The notes under the pieces are model-generated. The model was not told the DNA's origin. It saw only the letters and a program-made list of their open reading frames with translations, and ran no database searches. Shown here one piece after another: positions 57,259 through 64,000 of a stretch of DNA of 64,000 bases. Made by a program: the position numbers and the translations under genes. Origin of the DNA: Bdellovibrio sp. GT3. GTDB taxonomy: Bacteria > Bdellovibrionota > Bdellovibrionia > Bdellovibrionales > Bdellovibrionaceae. The stretch spans positions 682,001 to 746,000 of the forward strand of contig NZ_JBBNAD010000004.1 of the NCBI RefSeq assembly GCF_037996765.1. Direction: 5' to 3'. Each line of letters begins with the position of its first letter. Positions within the stretch are counted from its first letter, which is position 1.

Positions 57259-58522
57259 ATTTTCTTCTAAAACCGGTGATCCACTCGGTTAAAAAATAAA
57301 CCAGTGCGACGGCCGGAAACAAGGCGCCGATTTTTGTCGTCAGATCCCAGCCGCCATGAGAGTAAGCCCACGCTCCCGCATAGGAGCCAATCGAACCACC
57401 GACGAAGATAATCGCGACATAAAGACCATTCAAGCGTCCGCGATATTCCGGTTTTAAGGAAAAGATCGCCCTTTGTCCTAAAACCAAAGTGGCGGTGATT
57501 CCCGCATCCAGTAGAATCGCTGAAAAAACCAGAACACCCAAGGCTGTCAAAGATCCCGGTTCCAGCAAATGAGTCACACCAAATGAAGCGATCGCTGAGA
57601 GCATGGCGATGATCGTCGCAGGTGTCGTCAGTCCTCGATCCGCAAGCTTTCCAGCATAGGGGGCGGAGATCGCTCCGGCCACACCGGCAAAAGCAAACAA
57701 CGCAATCGCGGATTGGGATAGGTGATAGGTGGGGCTTAGCAGATACAAGGGCACTGCGGTCCAAAACAAACTGAAGGCGCCAAACATACAGGCCTGATAA
57801 ACACCGCGACGGCGCAGTACCGGGGTGGAAATCAAAAGTTTTCCCATGGATGCCAGAAGTCTGCCGTAGTGCAGGTTTTGTGATTCGGGCTTGCGCGGGG
57901 GAAGAAATTTAAAAAGAACGAAGGCCATGACCAGCATCAGGGACGCTGACAGGAAAAACACCGCATGCCATGAAAACATGTCGGTCAGTAAGCTCGAGAT
58001 CGGGCGGCTTAGCATAATCCCCAACATCAAACCACTCATCAGTCCGCCGACCACGCGGCCCCTGTGTGATTCAGCAGTCATGTGGGCAGCATAGGGGACG
58101 ACAATTTGTACAGCCGAGGTTCCAACTCCCAAAAGTAGGGCGGCTGCAAAATAAGGGACGACGAGTGTTGCCACTCCCAAACCCAACAGGGCTAGAATCG
58201 TGAGGCCCATCAATGCGAGAATTAGTTTTTTGTTTTCCACCAAGTCACCCAGCGGAACCAGGAACAAGACTCCCAGGCCATAACCAATTTGAGTGAGTGT
58301 CACAACCAGTCCCGCAGAAGATGTTTGAATTCCCAGGGACTCGCTGATCAAGGCCACCAACGGCTGGGCGTAATAAAGATTCGCTGCAATCACACCGACC
58401 GTAAGGCCTAAAAGCAGAGTGATTGTACGAGCGGGAACAGTCGGAGAAGTCGTGTCTTGAGGTTGCATTTCTTGGTTATACTCCTGTTCCTGTTCAGAAA
58501 AGACCTTTGATGCATAGCGCAT
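57257..58522 (-). CDS. Major facilitator superfamily transporter
   Basis: A 421-residue, 12-helix MFS permease. The first half (ITLLLGLTVGVIAANLYYAQPLV, GYGLGVLFLVPLGDLVENKKLIL with the loop 2-3 motif GxLxD/ExxxxK-like) and second half (YRGRLNGLYVAIIFVGGSIGSYAGAWAY) match the YdhP/arabinose-efflux-like drug permeases. The start may be 58522 (AAAGGA nearby) or ATG 58468. The substrate is unknown. It is divergent from ileS across about 65 bases. Confidence 0.88.
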   Translation of the reverse strand: MRYASKVFSEQEQEYNQEMQPQDTTSPTVPARTITLLLGLTVGVIAANLYYAQPLVALISESLGIQTSSAGLVVTLTQIGYGLGVLFLVPLGDLVENKKLILALMGLTILALLGLGVATLVVPYFAAALLLGVGTSAVQIVVPYAAHMTAESHRGRVVGGLMSGLMLGIMLSRPISSLLTDMFSWHAVFFLSASLMLVMAFVLFKFLPPRKPESQNLHYGRLLASMGKLLISTPVLRRRGVYQACMFGAFSLFWTAVPLYLLSPTYHLSQSAIALFAFAGVAGAISAPYAGKLADRGLTTPATIIAMLSAIASFGVTHLLEPGSLTALGVLVFSAILLDAGITATLVLGQRAIFSLKPEYRGRLNGLYVAIIFVGGSIGSYAGAWAYSHGGWDLTTKIGALFPAVALVYFLTEWITGFRRK

Positions 58523-58586
58523 TTGTCCTTTCTGAGGTCCTGAAAGGATGCATGATTGGTGAAAACCTGATAAATCTTAAGGACCT

Positions 58587-61500
58587 ATGACGAATGCAAA
58601 CACTCCAAAATCGACTCCATATAGTGCAGTAAAACCTGATGTCCAACTTGCCAAGCAAGAAGAGGGCATTCTTGATTTCTGGGATCAGCAAAAAATTTTC
58701 GAGCAAACTCTAGATCCTAAGGGTAAAAAAACTTACAGCTTCTATGACGGTCCTCCGTTTGCGACGGGTCTTCCGCATTACGGGCATTTGCTTGCCGGTG
58801 TTTTGAAGGACGTCGTGCCTCGTTACTGGACGATGAAGGGCTACACAGTGCCTCGTCGTTTCGGTTGGGACTGCCACGGTCTTCCAGTTGAGTATGAAAT
58901 CAACAAGACTCATAAAATTGAATCCCGTAAAGACGTTTTCAAAATGGGTGTGGCTGAATACAACGACGCTTGTCGCTCGATTGTTAAACGTTACTCCACT
59001 GAGTGGAAAACTACTGTACGCCGCGTAGGTCGTTGGGTGGATATGGAAAATCCATACTTCACGATGGACGTTTCTTTCATGCAGTCTGTATGGTGGGTGT
59101 TCCAGGAGCTTTTCAAAAAAGGTCTTATCTATGAAGGCTATAAAGTTGTTCCTTACTCTGTAGGGATCTCGACATCGCTTTCAAACTTTGAAGCGAATCA
59201 AAACTATAAAATGGTTCAGGACCCTGCGATCACGGTGATGTTTAAACTCATCAACCAACCAGATACAGCAGTGATGGCTTGGACGACGACTCCTTGGACA
59301 TTGCCTTCCAATATGGCGTTGGCTGTTGGTTTGGAAATGGACTACGTGAAGGTTCAAGAAAAAGCGACAGGTCGTAAACTGATCCTGGCGCAAGCATTGC
59401 TTCCATCCGTGTTCAAAAAACCAGATGAAGAAGTTGAAGTTCTGCAAATGATGAAGGGCACAGAGCTTGTAGGTCTGACTTACGAACCTTTGTTCCCATA
59501 CTTTGGTGATCGCGCTGAAAAAGGTGCGTTCCGTATTATTTCTTCTGATCACGTAACGACTGAATCCGGTACGGGTGTTGTTCATATGGCCCCGGCGTTC
59601 GGTGAGGAAGACTACTATGCTTGTGCTAAAGCGGGCATTCCTCTTGTGAATCCTGTCGACGACGACGGTATGTTCACAGCAGAAGTTCCTGACTATCAAG
59701 GTAAGCGCGTTAAAGAAGCTGATAAAGACATCATCGCGGCTTTAAAAGCTAAAGGGAACTTGTTCAAACAAGATACCATCCAACATAGTTACCCATTCTG
59801 TTATCGTTCCGACACGCCGCTGATCTATCGTGCGGTTTCTTCTTGGTTTGTTTCTGTTGAAAAAATCAAAGAACAACTGATTGCGAACAACAAGCAAACT
59901 CAATGGGTTCCAGATCATCTTCGTGATGGTCGTTTCGGTAACTGGTTGGAAGGCGCTCGTGACTGGGCGATTTCTCGTAACCGTTTCTGGGGTACGCCGC
60001 TTCCGATCTGGAGAAATACAGAAGGCGAAGTGATGTGTATCGGTTCCCGTGCGGAACTGGAAAAACTTTCTGGTCAAAAAGTTGATGATTTGCACATTGA
60101 ATTTGTGGATAAGATCACGATCCCGTCTCCAACTGGCAAGTCTGCGCTTAAACGCGTGGATGGCGTTTTGGACTGCTGGTTTGAGTCTGGTTCTATGCCG
60201 TACGCGCAGTGGGGTTTCCCAGATGCGAACGTGGAAGAATTCAAAAAAGCATTCCCAGCGGATTTCATCGCTGAAGGTTTGGATCAAACTCGTGGTTGGT
60301 TCTATACTTTGTCGATCATCGGAACTGCTTTGTTCAACCAAGCTCCATTCAAAAACGTTGTTGTGAATGGTCTGGTGTTGGCTGAAGACGGTCGTAAGAT
60401 GTCGAAGTCTTTGAAAAACTATCCTGATCCAATGGAAGTTCTAAACCAACATGGCGCGGATGCATTGCGCTTGTACTTGATCGATTCACCAGTGGTGAAG
60501 GCTCAAGAATTGAAATTCTCTGAAAAAGGTGTTTACGATATCGTTCGTAAAATCCTGTTGAGATGGTGGAACTCGTATTCGTTCTTTGCGAACTATGCGA
60601 ACATCGATGGCTTCGTTCCAAAGGGCGATGCTAAGAAATCTCCAAACATCCTGGATCAATGGGTTCTTTCTCGTTTGAATGGTTTGATCGCGAACACTCA
60701 CAAAGAGATGGACGCTTATCGCTTGTACAACGTTGTTCCTCACTTGCTTTCATTCATTGAAGATTTGACGAACACGTACATCCGTTTCAACCGTTCTTTG
60801 TTCTGGCAAGAAGGCATGCCTGAAACAAAACGTTTCGCTTACGAGACTTTGCATGAAGTTCTTGTGACGTTGTCACGTTTGATGGCGCCATTTGCTCCGT
60901 TCATGTCGGAAGTAACTTATAAAAACTTGTCACAGGTTTTGCCGAATAAAAAAGACTCGGTTCACTTGGAAAGTTTCCCACCGGAAGATCTTTCTATGCT
61001 TCGCCCAGAGCTTGAAGAAGCTGTGAAGGCGATGGACACGTTGGTAACGCTGGGTCGTAACCACCGTGAGAAAATCGGTGTGAAGGCGAAAATCCCACTG
61101 AACGAAATCAAAATCATCCACAGAAGTGCGGCGTTGCTTGAAACTTTGAAAAAGTTCGAGCCGTTCTTCGTGGACGAATTGAATTTCCGCAAAGTTGTTT
61201 ACAACTCCAACGAAGACCAATTCGTTCAAGTCACTGCCAAGGCCAACTTCCCAGTATTGGGTAAGCGCTTGGGTCCTAAGATGAAATCTGTGGGTGCAGG
61301 CATCATGGCTTTGCCTCTTGAAAGCATCTTGAAACTTGAAACGGGTGGTTCAGTCACTGTTGACGGTGAAGAAATCACATTGGCTGACGTTGAGATCCGC
61401 AGAGCCCCTAAAGGTGGCAACGCGAACTTGTCAGTTCACCAAGTGGTATCTATCGAAGTGGATCCAACAGTGACGCCAGAGCAAGAACGTGAAGGTTTGG

Positions 61501-61751
61501 CTCGCGAAATCATGCGTAAGATCCAAGTTGCTCGTAAAACAGCGGACTTCAAGCTTGATGATAAAATCACTCTTGAAATCGCTTGTGACGGCGCTTTGCT
61601 TGACGCTTTGAACGCGCACAAGGACATGATCACGTCTGAAACTTTGACTCACACGTTAAACATCCTGCCAATGTCTGCAACGCCAAAGGGCGCTCACGTA
61701 GACGACAGCGATATTGACGGCGAGAAAATCAAAATCGGCGTACAGAACTAG
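58587..61751 (+). CDS. ileS: Isoleucyl-tRNA synthetase, type 2 (IleS2-like)
   Basis: A 1054-residue class I synthetase with CP1 editing domain. The HIGH motif is in PPFATGLPHYGHLLAG (HYGH 64-67), and KMSKS is in DGRKMSKSLKNYPDP. GLPHYGH with WDCHGLPVEYEINK is the pattern of eukaryote-like IleRS2 rather than E. coli-type IleRS1 (PPYANGxIHIGH). IleRS2 enzymes are typically resistant to mupirocin. It uses codons typical of highly expressed genes. It lies one base before trmO on the same strand, forming an operon. No T-box leader is seen. Confidence 0.96.
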   Translation: MTNANTPKSTPYSAVKPDVQLAKQEEGILDFWDQQKIFEQTLDPKGKKTYSFYDGPPFATGLPHYGHLLAGVLKDVVPRYWTMKGYTVPRRFGWDCHGLPVEYEINKTHKIESRKDVFKMGVAEYNDACRSIVKRYSTEWKTTVRRVGRWVDMENPYFTMDVSFMQSVWWVFQELFKKGLIYEGYKVVPYSVGISTSLSNFEANQNYKMVQDPAITVMFKLINQPDTAVMAWTTTPWTLPSNMALAVGLEMDYVKVQEKATGRKLILAQALLPSVFKKPDEEVEVLQMMKGTELVGLTYEPLFPYFGDRAEKGAFRIISSDHVTTESGTGVVHMAPAFGEEDYYACAKAGIPLVNPVDDDGMFTAEVPDYQGKRVKEADKDIIAALKAKGNLFKQDTIQHSYPFCYRSDTPLIYRAVSSWFVSVEKIKEQLIANNKQTQWVPDHLRDGRFGNWLEGARDWAISRNRFWGTPLPIWRNTEGEVMCIGSRAELEKLSGQKVDDLHIEFVDKITIPSPTGKSALKRVDGVLDCWFESGSMPYAQWGFPDANVEEFKKAFPADFIAEGLDQTRGWFYTLSIIGTALFNQAPFKNVVVNGLVLAEDGRKMSKSLKNYPDPMEVLNQHGADALRLYLIDSPVVKAQELKFSEKGVYDIVRKILLRWWNSYSFFANYANIDGFVPKGDAKKSPNILDQWVLSRLNGLIANTHKEMDAYRLYNVVPHLLSFIEDLTNTYIRFNRSLFWQEGMPETKRFAYETLHEVLVTLSRLMAPFAPFMSEVTYKNLSQVLPNKKDSVHLESFPPEDLSMLRPELEEAVKAMDTLVTLGRNHREKIGVKAKIPLNEIKIIHRSAALLETLKKFEPFFVDELNFRKVVYNSNEDQFVQVTAKANFPVLGKRLGPKMKSVGAGIMALPLESILKLETGGSVTVDGEEITLADVEIRRAPKGGNANLSVHQVVSIEVDPTVTPEQEREGLAREIMRKIQVARKTADFKLDDKITLEIACDGALLDALNAHKDMITSETLTHTLNILPMSATPKGAHVDDSDIDGEKIKIGVQN

Positions 61752-61752
61752 T

Positions 61753-62499
61753 ATGCAAAAGCATGGCGAGAGTTTTGAGTTTTCAGCGATAGGGCATGTG
61801 CAAACGCCCTTTCATGATAAGTTTGGAATTCCTCGCCAGCCGGGCCTGGCAAATCCTGCCAAGGGCATTATCAAAATACTTCCTGATCCTGATTTACTGA
61901 CGGCTCTTCGCTCGCTCGAAGAGTTCACTCATTTGTGGATTGTCTTCGTTTTCCACGAACACGGTGGCAAGAACTGGAAGCCCAGCATTCGTCCACCGCG
62001 TTTGGGTGGCAATCGCAAGGTGGGTGTCTTGGCTTCGCGCTCTCCGCACCGGCCGAATCCGATTGGGATGTCTGCGGTAAAAATTGAAAAAATTGATTTC
62101 GATGCCAAAAGCGGTCCTGAGATTCACGTTCACGGCGTGGATTTGCTGGATGGGACTCCGGTGCTTGATATTAAGCCCTATATTCCGTACGCAGACTCGA
62201 TTCCTGAGGCGAACGCAGGGTGGGCCAGTGATCCCATCGAGCGCACAGATGTGGTGTTTTCTGATGAGGCTGAGTCTGAAATCAAAAAACGCGATCCGAA
62301 GAATGAAAACAATCTTCGTAATCTGATCATCAGCATTTTGGAGTTGGACCCTCGTCCAGCTTTTCAAAAACGTCAGGATCCGATTTCGGATTCCAAGAGC
62401 TGGGGACAGCGCTACGGGTTTGATATTCTGGGATGTGATGTAAAGTATGAGCTTCGCGAAGGTCACTTCTATGTTCATGCAATTATGGACTTGAAATAG
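61753..62499 (+). CDS. trmO: TrmO-type tRNA (adenine-N6)-methyltransferase
   Basis: 248 residues from the ATG at 61753, one base after ileS. The TsaA/TrmO beta-barrel is evident: FSAIGHVQTPFHDKFGIPRQPGL, FTHLWIVFVFHEH, and the SAM-binding LASRSPHRPNPIGMSAVKIEKI block. A C-terminal domain (residues 150-248, RNLIISILELDPRPAFQK) is as in E. coli TrmO, which completes m6t6A37 of tRNA-Thr(GGU). Pairing with ileS keeps tRNA functions together. It is upstream of a phosphatase gene with its own TTG start. Confidence 0.93.
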   Translation: MQKHGESFEFSAIGHVQTPFHDKFGIPRQPGLANPAKGIIKILPDPDLLTALRSLEEFTHLWIVFVFHEHGGKNWKPSIRPPRLGGNRKVGVLASRSPHRPNPIGMSAVKIEKIDFDAKSGPEIHVHGVDLLDGTPVLDIKPYIPYADSIPEANAGWASDPIERTDVVFSDEAESEIKKRDPKNENNLRNLIISILELDPRPAFQKRQDPISDSKSWGQRYGFDILGCDVKYELREGHFYVHAIMDLK

Positions 62500-62550
62500 G
62501 TCCCAGGACGTCAGCAAAATAGAATTTCATCTGTAAACAAGGAGGCTCCT

Positions 62551-63300
62551 TTGAATTTGAAGGGCGCTATCAATTTCCGCGATCTGGGCGGTCATGTTTC
62601 CGTACAAGGTCATAAACTAAAACCCGGTCAATTTTATCGTTCCGGGGCTTTGAATAAGCTGACAAACGAAGATGTGGTGTTATTGCAAACCACAATCGGA
62701 CACGTCATTGACTTCCGTGATCCCTCTGAGGCCGCTCATGACAAAGATGTCTTGTGGGATGGAGTGGTGTATGAGAACTGCCCGGCAAATCCTGTAGCCT
62801 ATCGCATGAGCGCGAATCTGGGTTCATTTTTCACCAAAGAACATCTGGAAAATATTCCGCCACATTACATGGAAAAACTTTATCGAACTCTGCCATTTGA
62901 TAACTCAGCCTATCACCGCATGTTTGCTGTGATGGACGAGATGTCAGGCAAAGGCATGCTTCAGCACTGTGCTGTAGGCAAAGACCGCACCGGGGTTGGT
63001 ACGGCTTTGATGTTGTTGGGATTGGGTGTGGATGAGGGGCACGTCATGCAGGATTACCTGCAAACGCAGACGGGCCTGGCACCTTTCCGTAACAATCTGA
63101 TGACCCAGTTTCAGGGGATTTTGTCAGGTAAAGCCATGGAAGGATTTCAGTACATGATGGGGGCTCACGAGAGCTTCTTAAGTGCCGCTTTGGAGGAAAT
63201 GAAATCCAAGGCCGGTACCGTACAGAAATTTTTACTTAGCGAGTATGGCGTAACCGACCAGCGCCGGGCTCTGTGGCAGCAAAAGTTCTTTGAATCCTAA
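62551..63300 (+). CDS. Tyrosine/serine phosphatase family protein, TTG start
   Basis: 249 residues starting at TTG 62551, supported by AAGGAGG five bases upstream. Phosphatase signature: INFRDLGG near the N-terminus, VIDFRDPSE, and HCAVGKDRTGVG with nucleophile Cys140 and Arg146 (HCx5R), as in Y_phosphatase3-type protein-tyrosine phosphatases such as LipA/MptpB. The C-terminal helical part is unremarkable. No signal peptide, so cytosolic. Substrate could be phosphoprotein or phosphoinositide. Confidence 0.9.
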   Translation: MNLKGAINFRDLGGHVSVQGHKLKPGQFYRSGALNKLTNEDVVLLQTTIGHVIDFRDPSEAAHDKDVLWDGVVYENCPANPVAYRMSANLGSFFTKEHLENIPPHYMEKLYRTLPFDNSAYHRMFAVMDEMSGKGMLQHCAVGKDRTGVGTALMLLGLGVDEGHVMQDYLQTQTGLAPFRNNLMTQFQGILSGKAMEGFQYMMGAHESFLSAALEEMKSKAGTVQKFLLSEYGVTDQRRALWQQKFFES

Positions 63301-63361
63301 AGACCTTTGAATCATAGGCGCCGATATGGGATAACCTTGCCATTAAAAACGAGGTTTTCCC

Positions 63362-64000
63362 ATGGCGTCTTTGTCTGATTATATCGACACGGCTTTTGAT
63401 CTTAGCTATCTGAATTTTCAAAAATTTCCCACAACAGAAATCAAATCCATCGGCATTCTGGGCGGCGGGACGGCTGGTTACCTTGCGGCCTTGGCGCTTA
63501 AAAAAATGCACCCTAAAATCCAAACTTCGGTGATTGAATCCAGCAAGATTCCGGTGATTGGCGTGGGCGAAAGCACCACCACAGAAATCGTTCCCTTTTT
63601 GCATAGAACTTTGGGGATTGATCCTCAGGAATTTTTCCGGGAAGTACAGCCGACATTGAAACTGGGCATTCGCTTTGATTGGGGCTGCCCGGGGGACTAT
63701 CACTTTAACTTTAACTTCTTTGCCGGTCACCAGCAGGAAAGTCATTACTACGAGGACTCTATCAACAATGCCAACTGGGCATCGGTGTTGATGGATAATA
63801 ACAAAATCCCAGTGGTGCGTGAAAAAAGCGGGGAGATGGTGTCCTTGCTTCAAAGCATTCCATTTTCTTACCACATCGATAATAAGAACCTGATCCGCTT
63901 CCTGAACAAGACACTTAAACAGCGCCAGATTCCTATCGTGGATGCGGTGGTTGAAAAAGTTCACCTTGATGACAATGAGTTTGTGACTTCGTTGGAAACA
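63362..64000 (+). CDS. Flavin-dependent tryptophan-halogenase-like protein, 3' end beyond window
   Basis: At least 213 residues; the frame is open to the window end. An ACGAGG site lies before the ATG at 63362. FAD-binding GILGGGTAGYLAALALKK (Gly34-Gly39), PVIGVGESTTTEIVPFLHRTLGI and KLGIRFDWG match tryptophan 7-halogenase-like proteins (PF04820). The WxWxIP motif expected near residue 270 is outside the window, so halogenase versus monooxygenase cannot be settled. An antisense frame at 63236-63964 is a shadow of this gene. Neighbours give no biosynthetic cluster here. Confidence 0.85.
   Translation, partial: MASLSDYIDTAFDLSYLNFQKFPTTEIKSIGILGGGTAGYLAALALKKMHPKIQTSVIESSKIPVIGVGESTTTEIVPFLHRTLGIDPQEFFREVQPTLKLGIRFDWGCPGDYHFNFNFFAGHQQESHYYEDSINNANWASVLMDNNKIPVVREKSGEMVSLLQSIPFSYHIDNKNLIRFLNKTLKQRQIPIVDAVVEKVHLDDNEFVTSLET

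Noticed and set aside
58540-58586. Possible T-box leader for ileS
   Set aside because: Only about 65 bases separate ileS from the divergent MFS gene; no specifier loop or TGGN-type antiterminator sequence is visible.
63236-63964. 242-residue minus-strand open frame near the window end
   Set aside because: The plus strand carries a clear FAD-dependent halogenase-like frame from 63362 with motifs and a ribosome site; the minus frame is its shadow.

Overview
This window looks like chromosomal DNA of a Bdellovibrio-type predatory bacterium (Bdellovibrionota). The clues are moderate G+C, dense short operons on both strands, and a very high share of exported proteins: lipoproteins, small secreted proteins, beta-barrel candidates and secreted proteases. 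It also carries three separate genes of the TIGR02147/DUF4423 regulator family, a lipoprotein L,D-transpeptidase of the YkuD-2 type, and an orphan Ser/Thr kinase. This placement rests on recognised families, not on a database search. I see no insertion sequence, prophage, CRISPR array, rRNA or toxin-antitoxin pair; the region reads as stable chromosome.

Layout. 1-4.3 kb: the end of an unusual tRNA-Cys gene, a YqaB-like phosphatase, an FKBP, two outer-membrane-type proteins, DUF3817, an RNase HI-like protein and YheU. 4.3-9.8 kb: small exported proteins, a 3D-domain lipoprotein, YbaK, a KefB/C-type antiporter and a trypsin-like lipoprotein. 9.9-17.7 kb: an RND pump with a long charged tail, a three-gene exported redoxin operon, and a Gcr-type membrane protein. 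18-25 kb: a secreted subtilase with a G8 tract before its start, a second CPA2 antiporter, a class-3-like aldehyde dehydrogenase, a 36-residue membrane microprotein and an outer-membrane protein. 25-31.4 kb: YaeQ, an SGNH-like protein, a methyltransferase-like protein, a periplasmic binding protein, the L,D-transpeptidase and the kinase. 31.4-36.1 kb: two TIGR02147 genes interleaved with secreted proteins and a metzincin-type protease. 36-41 kb: YdeI, GNAT, an HExxH protein and a run of four small exported proteins. 41-48.4 kb: tRNA-Leu(GAG), a DHFR-like protein, a second subtilase, an SDR, OsmC, a GapN-like dehydrogenase and a Ca2+/H+ antiporter. 48.4-53.8 kb: ResB, proB-proA and nrfH-nrfA. 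54-57.2 kb: a lipoprotein with a duplicated Cys module, carbonic anhydrase, and the third TIGR02147 gene with a secreted partner. 57.2-64 kb: an MFS transporter, a type-2 IleRS, TrmO, a phosphatase, and a flavin-halogenase-like gene cut by the window end.

How the genes work together. nrfHA encodes periplasmic nitrite ammonification, with a ResB-type cytochrome c assembly protein close by. proBA starts proline synthesis and is separated from nrfA by a nested RNA hairpin whose inner arm holds the proB ribosome binding site. The exported proteases, L,D-transpeptidase, 3D-domain lipoprotein and small secreted proteins fit an organism that remodels cell walls and digests prey, though that role is inferred. 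The strongest candidate for an undescribed system is the repeated link of TIGR02147 regulators with exported proteins, with operator-like repeats in front of two of the loci. The second is the redoxin / YtkA-FixH-like lipoprotein / CC-motif outer-membrane protein operon.
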